A DNA stretch of 14,632 nt, taken from positions 1 through 14,632 of the forward strand of contig NZ_DASYHS010000120.1 in NCBI RefSeq assembly GCF_035998295.1, written 5' to 3'. Every line of letters starts with the position of its first letter. Within the stretch, counting starts at the first letter, position 1. This DNA comes from DASYHS01 sp035998295. GTDB taxonomy: Bacteria; Pseudomonadota; Alphaproteobacteria; Azospirillales; Azospirillaceae. The translations under genes and the position numbers were made by a program. The notes beneath the pieces are model-generated. The model saw nothing but the letters and a program-made list of their open reading frames with translations. It ran no database searches and was not told the DNA's origin. Shown piece by piece: positions 1-6,061 of this stretch.

Positions 1-74
1 GTCGGGATCTCCGGGCCGAGATGCCGCATCAGCGCGGACCGGATCGGCAGGCGCGTGATGGCGCCGAGAAGCAT
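1..74 (-). CDS. Possible 5' fragment of an unidentified gene (runs off the left edge)
   Basis: A minus-strand frame opens with ATG at 74-72 and stays open to the window edge, giving 24 residues that begin MLLGAITRLPIR and end GPEIP. An AAGG lies just upstream, closer to the ATG than is ideal for a ribosome binding site. It would be transcribed divergently from the acetolactate-synthase-like gene. I do not recognise the sequence, and 24 codons are too few to show coding. Chance openness in GC-rich DNA is the main alternative. Confidence 0.3.
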   Translation of the reverse strand, partial: MLLGAITRLPIRSALMRHLGPEIP

Positions 75-91
75 GCCTTAAGAAAACTATC

Positions 92-146
92 TTGGCCGGA
101 AATCATCTGGCACATAGGGTCTCCACATCAAGGTAGTTGCCCCTTG
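92..146. promoter_or_regulatory. Candidate promoter and dyad upstream of the ThDP enzyme gene
   Basis: TTGGCC (92-97) and TAGGGT (115-120) are 17 bases apart and form a weak sigma-70-like pair on the plus strand. Just downstream is a short inverted repeat, CAAGG (129-133) and CCTTG (142-146), with an 8-base spacer, a possible operator. Both rest on sequence appearance only; the -10 match is poor. Confidence 0.25.
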
Positions 147-229
147 GTCCATAGCCACTGCATCTGCGCGTGACCATTGCGATGACCGCCTCAACGATCC
201 GCGATTTAACCCATACGCGAGAGTACTCC

Positions 230-1873
230 ATGAATGCATCCGACCTCTTCGTTTCCTGTCTCGAGGCCGAGGGAGTCGAGTACATCTTCGGCGTACCCGG
301 TGAAGAGAACCTGGCGTTTCTGAATTCCCTGGCGAAGTCCAGGCAGATCAAGCTGGTACTGACGCGGCATGAGCAGGCGGCGGGCTTCATGGCGGCAACC
401 TATGGCCGGCTCACCGGAAAGGCGGGGGTCTGTCTGTCCACGCTCGGTCCTGGCGCGACGAATCTCGTCACGGCAGCCGCCTATGCCAGCCTTGGCGGCA
501 TGCCGATGATGATGATCACCGGTCAGAAGCCGATCCGCAGGCCGAAGCAAGGTCGTTTTCAGATCATAGACGTGATCGACATGTTTGCGCCGGTCACCAA
601 GTTCACCCATCAGCTTGCGTCGGCCGACAACATTCCAGCACGCGTCCGTGAGGCTATCCGACTCGCCGAGGAAGAAAAGCCAGGCGCCGTACACCTGGAG
701 TTGCCGGAGGACATTGCCGACGAGGAGACAACAAGTCTGCCGATCGGCGCCAGCCGGAGCCGGCGCCCGGTCGCGGAGGTGAAGGCGATCCAGGCCGCCG
801 TGGACGCGCTCGAGCATGCGAAATCCCCGCTGGCGGTGATCGGCGCGGGCGCCAACCGGAAGATGACCGCACGAATGCTGTCCCTGTTCTGCGAGAAGAC
901 AGGCATACCGTTCGTCACCACGCAGCTGGGAAAAGGCGTGATCGACGAGCGTCACGACGGATTCCTGGGCAATGCCGCCTTATCGTCCGGCGACTTCGTC
1001 CATCGCGCGCTCGATGAGACCGACCTCATCGTGAATATCGGTCACGACGTAATCGAGAAGCCGCCATTTTTCATGCAGCGCAATGGCGCCCGCGTGATCC
1101 ATGTAAATTTCCGGTCCGCCGAAGTCGATCCCGTCTACTTTCCCCAAATCGAGGTCATCGGCGACATTGCGAATTCGATCTGGCAGATCACCGAGGCACT
1201 GAGCGCTCCCGATCATTGGGACTTTTCGCGCCTGTTGCAGATTCGCGCCGCGAATGAAGCGCATCTGGCCGAAGGTGCGGCCGACAATCGGTTTCCAGTC
1301 TACCCGCAGCGACTGGTTGCCGACGTTCGAGCGGTGATGCCGTCCGACGGCATCGTCGCCCTCGACAATGGCGTTTACAAGATCTGGTTCGCGCGCAACT
1401 ACAAGGCCCATCTGCCCAACACCGTTCTGCTCGACAACGCGTTGGCGACCATGGGAGCTGGCCTTCCGTCGGCGATGGCCGCCCGGCTCGTCGAGCCGGA
1501 CAAGGCAATCCTCGCGGTATGTGGCGACGGCGGGTTCATGATGAACAGCCAAGAGCTGGAAACGGCCGTCAGGCTCAAACTGAACCTCACGGTGATGATC
1601 CTGAGAGACGACGCGTATGGCATGATCCGCTGGAAGCAGCAGCAGCTCGAATATGATGACTTCGGTCTGTCCTACGGCAATCCGGACTTCGTCGCCTACG
1701 CGCAGAGCTACGGAGCAATAGGCCATCGGATAGGTTCCGCAGAAGACATCAGGCCACTGCTGCGGCAATGCCTCGCCACGCCCGGCGTCCATGTCGTCGA
1801 CTGTCCGATCGACTACAGCGAGAACGACCGCATCCTGCATCGAGATATTCTGCAGCGCAGTTCGGCACTCTGA
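230..1873 (+). CDS. Acetolactate synthase-like ThDP-dependent enzyme, large-subunit type
   Basis: A 547-residue enzyme of the acetolactate synthase/pyruvate oxidase family, which decarboxylates a 2-keto acid on thiamine diphosphate and passes the unit to an acceptor; cytoplasmic. The N-terminal pyrimidine-binding domain (about 1-165) begins in the family style with EAEGVEYIFGVPGEENL and holds the ThDP-activating glutamate E48 (RHEQA). A central domain (about 185-325) follows. The C-terminal pyrophosphate-binding domain has GDGGF at 432-436 and the metal-binding DDAYG at 460-464; Asp460 is where catabolic acetolactate synthases also carry Asp. The ATG at 230 was chosen because homology starts there; in-frame GTG 170 and ATG 182 would add a non-conserved leader. 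No small regulatory subunit gene is adjacent, so a role outside branched-chain amino acid synthesis is plausible. Substrate unknown; pyruvate oxidase or a glyoxylate carboligase-like role are alternatives. Confidence 0.88.
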   Translation: MNASDLFVSCLEAEGVEYIFGVPGEENLAFLNSLAKSRQIKLVLTRHEQAAGFMAATYGRLTGKAGVCLSTLGPGATNLVTAAAYASLGGMPMMMITGQKPIRRPKQGRFQIIDVIDMFAPVTKFTHQLASADNIPARVREAIRLAEEEKPGAVHLELPEDIADEETTSLPIGASRSRRPVAEVKAIQAAVDALEHAKSPLAVIGAGANRKMTARMLSLFCEKTGIPFVTTQLGKGVIDERHDGFLGNAALSSGDFVHRALDETDLIVNIGHDVIEKPPFFMQRNGARVIHVNFRSAEVDPVYFPQIEVIGDIANSIWQITEALSAPDHWDFSRLLQIRAANEAHLAEGAADNRFPVYPQRLVADVRAVMPSDGIVALDNGVYKIWFARNYKAHLPNTVLLDNALATMGAGLPSAMAARLVEPDKAILAVCGDGGFMMNSQELETAVRLKLNLTVMILRDDAYGMIRWKQQQLEYDDFGLSYGNPDFVAYAQSYGAIGHRIGSAEDIRPLLRQCLATPGVHVVDCPIDYSENDRILHRDILQRSSAL

Positions 1874-1932
1874 CCGTCGTCGGGTGGTTCCGACCAGCAC
1901 GGCCGTCTCTCGGGACGTCGTTCGACGGGCCG

Positions 1933-1961
1933 GCCGGGATCGAGGCTCCCCTCATCCCGGC
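1933..1961. terminator. Strong hairpin downstream of the ThDP enzyme gene
   Basis: GCCGGGAT (1933-1940) pairs perfectly with ATCCCGGC (1954-1961). Inside it GAGG (1942-1945) pairs with CCTC (1950-1953) around a CTCC tetraloop. The result is a 12-bp stem with one bulged C at 1941. It lies 60 bases after the stop codon of the ThDP enzyme gene. There is no T-run on either side, so it is either a weak or Rho-assisted terminator, or an mRNA 3'-end stabiliser. The rest of 1874-2119 shows no gene I can support. Confidence 0.45.
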
Positions 1962-2119
1962 AGCGGCGGACAAGCCGGTCATGCCGCCCCGACCGCAACC
2001 GCCTACAAGCCCTACGTCACCTCGACGCCATGCTTGCGGACGACACCGACCACCGAGATACAAGCCCGCTCGAACGAGGTTACGGACAAACACTGCGCGG
2101 CTCGACACCGCTTAGCGAT

Positions 2120-2386
2120 TCAATCCTCATCGTCGTTGAGGTCGGCGATCAAAGCGGCGACATTCTCGAATTGATTGACCTTCCCCTGTTGCGCCGCTCG
2201 TAGAGCAGCTTCCGTCCTGTCGTTCGGCACGCGGATCTCGAACGGCAGGGACCGATCGGCAGCGATGCGCACCAACATGAGCCTGATCGCGTCGGACACG
2301 GAGAGCCCCATCTCGGCAAGGACGGCAGTGGCCGCTTTCTTCACGTCGGGGTCGATGCGAGCCCGGACGACGTCGGTTGCAGCCAT
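2120..2386 (-). CDS. dinJ: RelB/DinJ-family antitoxin, orphan (no adjacent toxin)
   Basis: An 88-residue protein with the plan of RelB/DinJ antitoxins. The N-terminal ribbon-helix-helix DNA-binding domain covers about residues 3-45: a short strand, VVRARIDPDVK, then two helices including LSVSDAIRLML. An acidic C-terminal tail (DLNDDED) would bind and block a toxin. The ATG at 2386 is preceded by GAGAGGTGG with four bases to the start; an upstream in-frame TTG at 2401 is less likely. DinJ normally precedes yafQ or another RelE-like toxin in one operon, but the 246 bases after its stop hold no toxin frame on either strand. The only toxin here, a YafQ type, lies on the other strand about 950 bases away. 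It may control that toxin in trans, act alone, or be a leftover of a broken module. Family call is firm, partner is not. Confidence 0.85.
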   Translation of the reverse strand: MAATDVVRARIDPDVKKAATAVLAEMGLSVSDAIRLMLVRIAADRSLPFEIRVPNDRTEAALRAAQQGKVNQFENVAALIADLNDDED

Positions 2387-2405
2387 GGGACCACCTCTCA
2401 AATTC

Positions 2406-2426
2406 GTTGGGCTACGTTGTGGCTAC
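2406..2426. repeat. Imperfect tandem repeat upstream of the antitoxin gene
   Basis: GTTGGGCTAC (2406-2415) is followed directly by GTTGTGGCTAC (2416-2426), two near-copies differing by one extra T, so GGCTAC recurs every 11 bases. It sits 20 bases upstream of the dinJ-type start codon, where the antitoxin's own promoter and operator would be expected. Ribbon-helix-helix antitoxins often bind such paired half-sites. Binding here is inference. Confidence 0.35.
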
Positions 2427-2702
2427 ATTCAGGAACATGACGCCTTTCGTTTGGTGGATCAAGCCCGGCAACCCTTCCGAACCATCCGGGAGAACGTGGA
2501 GTACGCACAGCACGTTCAAGCACGACGAGTACATAGCAGAACAGTCAGCGGGCCGCTAAGTCTTTGATCTAACAACGTTAATCAGCCCCACTCCGAAACA
2601 TACGTTGCACACATTCCATTGAGGGAAATTTTTTTCTGCAGCTCGAGGTCCACAAACACCATAACATCAAAATATGCGGTTCTCGAATAAGGATCTAAGT
2701 CA

Positions 2703-2731
2703 TTGTTCTATAAGGGATTCCAGCGCACAAT
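2703..2731 (+). promoter_or_regulatory. Candidate sigma-70 promoter of the toxin operon
   Basis: TTGTTC at 2703-2708 and CACAAT at 2726-2731 are 17 bases apart, four of six matches each to the sigma-70 consensus. Transcription would start near 2738, at the left arm of the hairpin in front of the 186-residue gene. An overlapping TATAAG at 2709-2714 could be an alternative -10 but has no good -35. Confidence 0.35.
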
Positions 2732-2737
2732 CTGAAT

Positions 2738-2756
2738 TGCCCGCCGCCAGCGGGCA
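2738..2756 (+). promoter_or_regulatory. Perfect inverted repeat in the leader of the toxin operon
   Basis: TGCCCGC (2738-2744) and GCGGGCA (2750-2756) form a perfect 7-bp dyad around CGCCA. It lies between the candidate -10 box and the ribosome binding site (GAGGA, 2772-2776) of the 186-residue gene. In DNA it could be an autoregulatory operator; in RNA, a 5' leader hairpin. Placement at the expected transcription start favours an operator. Confidence 0.4.
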
Positions 2757-2782
2757 TCTGGAGATATCAACGAGGATCAGGA

Positions 2783-3343
2783 ATGGCGACAAGGGAGGCG
2801 AGTGCGATAGCCAAGAAGCAGCTTGCGTTTCGTGAGTTGCACTGGCCGGGGGCTGACCCGTATCTATGGCACCGTAGCGCAAACAAGGGTTTCACAACGA
2901 TCCCCAAGACCATGCCCATGATCTTGAAGATCATGGACGAGATGACCAAGGGGGCACCGGTCTCATCGACCTATCTCACCCTCTGGTGCAACACGTGGGA
3001 CAACTCGTTCGTGGTGCTGAACAAGCACGGGGAGATGGCGAACGCCTCCGGCTTCGGCGGCCAGCGCGGCCAACATACTTGGGCAACACGTATGAAGAAG
3101 CTCCAGGAGCTTTTCTTCATCGACATCAAACCCGGCAAGTCGGGGCCGTTGAGCAACGCGATCATCTGGAACCCCCACCTCGTCCTGCGATGGCACCACG
3201 ACAACAAGACGCCGGGACTGACGGAGGCCAGCTACAACGCTCTGCTCGAGTGGGCGCTCGAGATCGGTGCAAAGGACATGACGGACCCCTTTCTGCCGAC
3301 ACAACAGCTCGAAACCATCATCTCCTCCAACGGGGGCGCATGA
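2783..3343 (+). CDS. Unrecognised 186-residue protein, possible winged-helix, coupled to YafQ
   Basis: I cannot name this protein. The ATG follows GAGGA with six bases between, and the frame ends in an ATGA overlap with the YafQ-type toxin, so the two are almost surely co-translated. The N-terminus (1-20) is charged and helical. Residues 20-55 contain the aromatic, Trp/His-rich LHWPGADPYLWHR and GFTTIPKTMPMILKIMDEM. Residues 58-130 (STYLTLWCNTWD, then GFGGQRGQHTWATRMKKLQ, then FFIDIKPGKSG) look like a helix-turn-helix followed by a wing, as in plasmid replication initiators or DNA-binding regulators; that likeness is an impression, not a proven match. No signal peptide or membrane segment. 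Its place just before a toxin is where an antitoxin would be. Alternatives are an autoregulator of the toxin or an unrelated mobile-element gene. Confidence 0.8.
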   Translation: MATREASAIAKKQLAFRELHWPGADPYLWHRSANKGFTTIPKTMPMILKIMDEMTKGAPVSSTYLTLWCNTWDNSFVVLNKHGEMANASGFGGQRGQHTWATRMKKLQELFFIDIKPGKSGPLSNAIIWNPHLVLRWHHDNKTPGLTEASYNALLEWALEIGAKDMTDPFLPTQQLETIISSNGGA

Positions 3344-3615
3344 TGCGCAGCATCGAGCGGACCACCCAGTTCAAGCGTGACTACAAACGTGAGAAAAGGA
3401 CGAACGCGCGGCTGGATGAAATCCTTATGCCAGTGATCACAATGCTCCGCGGCGACGAGGAACTTCCCGAACGGCTGCGGGACCATTCCCTGGGTGGAAC
3501 ATGGAAAGGGTTCCGGGACTGCCACGTGAAGCCGGACCTGGTGCTGATCTACGCGAGAAACGATAGCATGCTCACCCTCGTTCGCCTGGGGTCGCACAGC
3601 GAATTGTTCGAATAG
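3340..3615 (+). CDS. yafQ: YafQ-family mRNA interferase toxin
   Basis: A 91-residue RelE/ParE-superfamily toxin of the YafQ type; in Escherichia coli YafQ cuts mRNA in the ribosome and is held inactive by DinJ. Counting from the second Met (3343), the catalytic set known for E. coli YafQ is present: His48 (RDHSL), His61 and Asp65 (CHVKPD), His85 and Phe89 (GSHSELF). Leu66 stands where E. coli has Trp. It should therefore be active. The start is either ATG 3340, overlapping the upstream stop as ATGA, or ATG 3343 next to it; both fit coupling. The gene before it is not a DinJ-type antitoxin but the unrecognised 186-residue protein, and the recognisable DinJ-like antitoxin lies divergently upstream. 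This split arrangement is unusual. Confidence 0.9.
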   Translation: MMRSIERTTQFKRDYKREKRTNARLDEILMPVITMLRGDEELPERLRDHSLGGTWKGFRDCHVKPDLVLIYARNDSMLTLVRLGSHSELFE

Positions 3616-3654
3616 GATGGCAGTACAAGCCGAGGCTCAGCCAGTGCAGCCAGC

Positions 3655-3674
3655 GCGGACCAGTGGTGGTCCGC
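3655..3674. terminator. Hairpin between convergent yafQ and fumarase genes
   Basis: GCGGACCA (3655-3662) and TGGTCCGC (3667-3674) form a perfect 8-bp stem with a GTGG loop. It lies in the 106-base gap between the convergent yafQ and fumarase stop codons and could serve both strands. No T-run follows. The gap is also close to where base composition changes from moderate to very high GC. Confidence 0.4.
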
Positions 3675-3721
3675 CGGCCCCGAGACCCTTCGGGACGGAG
3701 CGGCGGTTCATCTCCCCGGAC

Positions 3722-5254
3722 TTATCGGGCGTCCCGTGGCGCGGCGCCGCGCTCCGCGATGAGGCGGCGCCAATGCGCCGGCCCGAGCGCGTGGACCGAG
3801 GTGCCGGCCGCGTCGACCGCGACGGTGACGGGCATGTCCGCGACCTCGAACTCGTGGATGGCCTCCATGCCGAGGTCGGGGAAGGCGACGACGCGCGCGC
3901 TGCGGATCGCCTTGGAGACGAGGTAGGCGGCGCCGCCGACCGCGATCAGGTAGGCGGCGCGGTGGCGGCGGATCGCCTCGATCGCCTCGGGCCCGCGCTC
4001 GGCCTTGCCGACCATGGCGAGCAGGCCGGTCGCGGCCAGCATCGGCTCGGTGAACTTGTCCATGCGCGTCGCGGTCGTGGGCCCCGCGGGACCGACCGCC
4101 TCGCCCTCGGCCGCGTCGACGGGGCCGACGTAGTAGATGACGCGGCCGGCGAAATCGACGGGCAGCGTCTCGCCGCGCGCCAGCATGTCGACCATCCGCT
4201 TGTGGGCGGCGTCGCGCCCCGTGAGCAGGCGCCCGGTCAGCAGCAGCGTCTCCCCCGGCCGCCAGGAGGCCACCTCCTCGCGCGTCAGCCGGTCGAGGTC
4301 GACCCGCCGGGTCCCGGCCGCCGAGCGGTCGAGGACGATCGCGGGCCAGTCCGCCGGGTCGGGCGGGTCGAGGCGGACCGGGCCGGAGCCGTCGAGGACC
4401 ACGCGCGCATGGCGCGTCGCGGCACAGTTCGGGATCAGGCCGACCGGGAGCGAGGCGGCGTGGGTCGGGAAGCTGCGGATCTTGACGTCGAGCACCGTCG
4501 TCAGGCCGCCCAGCCCCTGCGCGCCGATGCCGAGGCCGTTGACCTTGCGGTAGATATCGATCCGCATCTCCTCCTCGGGCGTGTTCGGCCCGCGGCGCAG
4601 CAGATCGGTCATGTCGATCGGCTCCATCAGGGCTTCCTTGGCCAGCAGCATCGCCTTCTCGGCCGTGCCGCCGACGCCGATGCCCAGCATGCCCGGCGGG
4701 CACCAGCCGGCGCCCAGCTCGGGCACGGTGCGCAGCACCCAGTCGACGACGCCGTCGCTGGGGTTCAGCACCGCGAAGCGCGCCTTGTTCTCCGACCCAC
4801 CGCCCTTGGCGGCGACCGTGATCTCCAAGGTGCGGCCGGGTACCACGTCCATGTGGACGACCGCGGGGGAGTTGTCGCGGGTGTTGGCCCGCGCGAACAG
4901 CGGGTCGCGCACGACCGAGGCGCGCAGAGGGTTCACCGGGTCCAGGTAGGCGCGGCGCACCCCCTCGTCCACCAGCGCGGCCAGGCCGCGGTCGGCGTCG
5001 AAGCGGACGTCCATGCCGATGCGCAGGAAAACGTTGACGATGCCGGTGTCCTGGCAGATCGGCCGGCGGCCCAGCGAGGCCATGCGCGAGTTCAGCAGGA
5101 TCTGGGCGATCGCGTCGCGCGCCGCCGGGCTCTCCTCGATCTCGTAGGCGCGCGCGAGGTGGCGGACGTAGTCGGGGGGATGGTGGCAGGCGACGTATTG
5201 CAGCGCGCCTGCGACCGTCTCGACGACGTCCTCGCCGCGGATCACCACCGTCAT
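3722..5254 (-). CDS. fumA: Class I (4Fe-4S) fumarate hydratase
   Basis: A 510-residue iron-sulphur hydro-lyase that converts fumarate to L-malate. It is a single chain: an alpha-type catalytic domain (about 10-285) followed by a beta-type C-terminal domain (about 300-500). The three cluster cysteines expected of class I fumarases are visible: Cys67 (RRPICQDTG), Cys185 (GWCPPGM) and Cys277 (IPNCAATRHA). SENKARF, GLGIGAQGLGG and KFTEPM are further family signatures. The ATG at 5254 overlaps the maiA stop as ATGA, so the pair is translationally coupled. Fumarate is the end product of the maleylacetoacetate or maleylpyruvate route, so the fumarase likely drains that product into the TCA cycle. 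L(+)-tartrate dehydratase belongs to the same fold, but the fused single chain favours fumarase. Confidence 0.92.
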   Translation of the reverse strand: MTVVIRGEDVVETVAGALQYVACHHPPDYVRHLARAYEIEESPAARDAIAQILLNSRMASLGRRPICQDTGIVNVFLRIGMDVRFDADRGLAALVDEGVRRAYLDPVNPLRASVVRDPLFARANTRDNSPAVVHMDVVPGRTLEITVAAKGGGSENKARFAVLNPSDGVVDWVLRTVPELGAGWCPPGMLGIGVGGTAEKAMLLAKEALMEPIDMTDLLRRGPNTPEEEMRIDIYRKVNGLGIGAQGLGGLTTVLDVKIRSFPTHAASLPVGLIPNCAATRHARVVLDGSGPVRLDPPDPADWPAIVLDRSAAGTRRVDLDRLTREEVASWRPGETLLLTGRLLTGRDAAHKRMVDMLARGETLPVDFAGRVIYYVGPVDAAEGEAVGPAGPTTATRMDKFTEPMLAATGLLAMVGKAERGPEAIEAIRRHRAAYLIAVGGAAYLVSKAIRSARVVAFPDLGMEAIHEFEVADMPVTVAVDAAGTSVHALGPAHWRRLIAERGAAPRDAR

Positions 5255-5895
5255 TCGACGTCGCCCTGGGCTTCGGGGGCCGCGCGGCGGAACGCCGGAT
5301 GCGCCACGCAGGCGTCGTAGATCGCGCGGATGCGGGGATAGGCGTCGATCGGGCACTGGTAGCGCAGCGCGTTGTAGACCTGGGGCACGAGGAACGCGTC
5401 GGCGAGCGTCGGCGCGTCCGCGAGGCAGAAGCGCCCGGCGAGGCCATGGCCGTCCAGCACGCGCTCCAGGCCGCCGAGCCCTTCCGCGATCCAGTGCCGG
5501 TACCAGGCGAGCTTGTGCTCCTCGCCAAGGCCCAGCGGGCCGGTCAGGTACTTCAGGACGCGGAGATTGTTCAGGGGGTGGATGTCGCAGGCGACGGTCT
5601 GGGACACCATCCGGACATAGGCGCGCAGCCGGATGTCGGCGGGCAGCAGGCGCGGCTCGGGATGGAGCTCATCGATGTACTCGCAAATCGCCGCCGACTG
5701 GGCGAGGACGAAGCCGTCGTCCTCGATCGCGGGCACGAGGCCGACCGGGTTGACGCCGCGGTATTCCGGCGAATGCTGCTGGCCGCCGCCCTTCAGCATG
5801 TGGACGAAGCGGTGCTCGGCCTCGATGCCCTTGAGCGCCAGGACGATGCGGACCCGATAGGCCGCGGACGACCTGAAATAGGTGTAGAGCTTCAC
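5251..5895 (-). CDS. maiA: Maleylacetoacetate/maleylpyruvate isomerase (zeta-class GST family)
   Basis: A 214-residue glutathione transferase-fold isomerase that turns the cis ring-fission product (maleylacetoacetate or maleylpyruvate) into the trans fumaryl form with glutathione. The N-terminal thioredoxin-like domain (1-80) carries SSAAYRVR at 9-16, the zeta-class glutathione site, and QSAAICEY at 66-73. The helical domain holds DIHPLNNLRVL at 104-114 and LADAPTLADAFLVPQVYNA at 158-176, both hallmarks of this family. The GTG at 5895 was chosen because homology starts there and GGAAGGAAAG stands in front; upstream ATGs would add about 56 non-conserved residues. It overlaps the fumarase gene and is divergent from the VOC gene. 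Whether it serves homogentisate or gentisate cleavage is not decided; the hydrolase farther on favours the homogentisate type. Confidence 0.9.
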   Translation of the reverse strand: MKLYTYFRSSAAYRVRIVLALKGIEAEHRFVHMLKGGGQQHSPEYRGVNPVGLVPAIEDDGFVLAQSAAICEYIDELHPEPRLLPADIRLRAYVRMVSQTVACDIHPLNNLRVLKYLTGPLGLGEEHKLAWYRHWIAEGLGGLERVLDGHGLAGRFCLADAPTLADAFLVPQVYNALRYQCPIDAYPRIRAIYDACVAHPAFRRAAPEAQGDVE

Positions 5896-5962
5896 CGGCT
5901 TTCCTTCCGTTCGGCGCGCGTATCGTGGCCAGGAGCCTCGCGCGGCCGGGCCACGCGGCCAA

Positions 5963-5978
5963 TCCTCATCCATGAGGA
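5963..5978. promoter_or_regulatory. Candidate operator in the divergent maiA/VOC promoter region
   Basis: TCCTCAT (5963-5969) and ATGAGGA (5972-5978) form a perfect 7-bp inverted repeat around CC; two further pairs match after one mismatch. It lies roughly mid-way in the 166 bases between the maiA GTG and the VOC ATG, just before a 12-base GC palindrome (GGCCCCGGGGCC, 5984-5995). Its position suits a regulator controlling both directions, such as the LuxR-type protein at the end of the operon. The regulator is inferred. Confidence 0.45.
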
Positions 5979-6061
5979 ATGACGGCCCCGGGGCCGGCCG
6001 CCATCCTCCCGCCAGAACCGGACGGGCGTCCGGCCCGACCAACCAGCCGGGAGAACCGCGC

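Larger units (their letters stand above)
2402..2782. other. AT-rich intergenic stretch between divergent antitoxin and toxin operons
   Basis: No gene can be supported in these 381 bases. The part from about 2565 to 2725 is clearly AT-rich (the 60 bases from 2581 are 43% G+C), with a run of seven Ts at 2629-2635. The stretch must carry both divergent promoters. It holds the tandem repeat near dinJ and the promoter-like pair and hairpin near the 186-residue gene. Short words GATCTAA and CTAAGTC each occur twice (near 2556-2572 and 2692-2701), too short to call. Confidence 0.6.

Noticed and set aside
170..229. Upstream GTG/ATG extension of the ThDP enzyme
   Set aside because: The added 20 residues are not typical of the family, whose members begin as at the ATG 230.
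1874..2119. A toxin gene paired with the DinJ-like antitoxin
   Set aside because: Read on the minus strand in all three frames; short broken frames only, none with RelE/YafQ residues. The plus-strand frames reaching here are extensions of shadows of the ThDP enzyme gene.
2629..2640. T-run as an intrinsic terminator
   Set aside because: No stem precedes it on the plus strand and no gene ends just upstream.
2556..2701. Repeated words CTAAGTC and GATCTAA as possible attachment sites
   Set aside because: Seven bases each, not flanked by an integrase or tRNA, and likely by chance in AT-rich DNA.
3617..5528. Long open frames on both strands over the fumarase region, rich in Arg, Gly and Asp
   Set aside because: They arise from very high GC. 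Their translations are low in complexity with no family motifs, whereas the fumarase frame has all three cluster cysteines.
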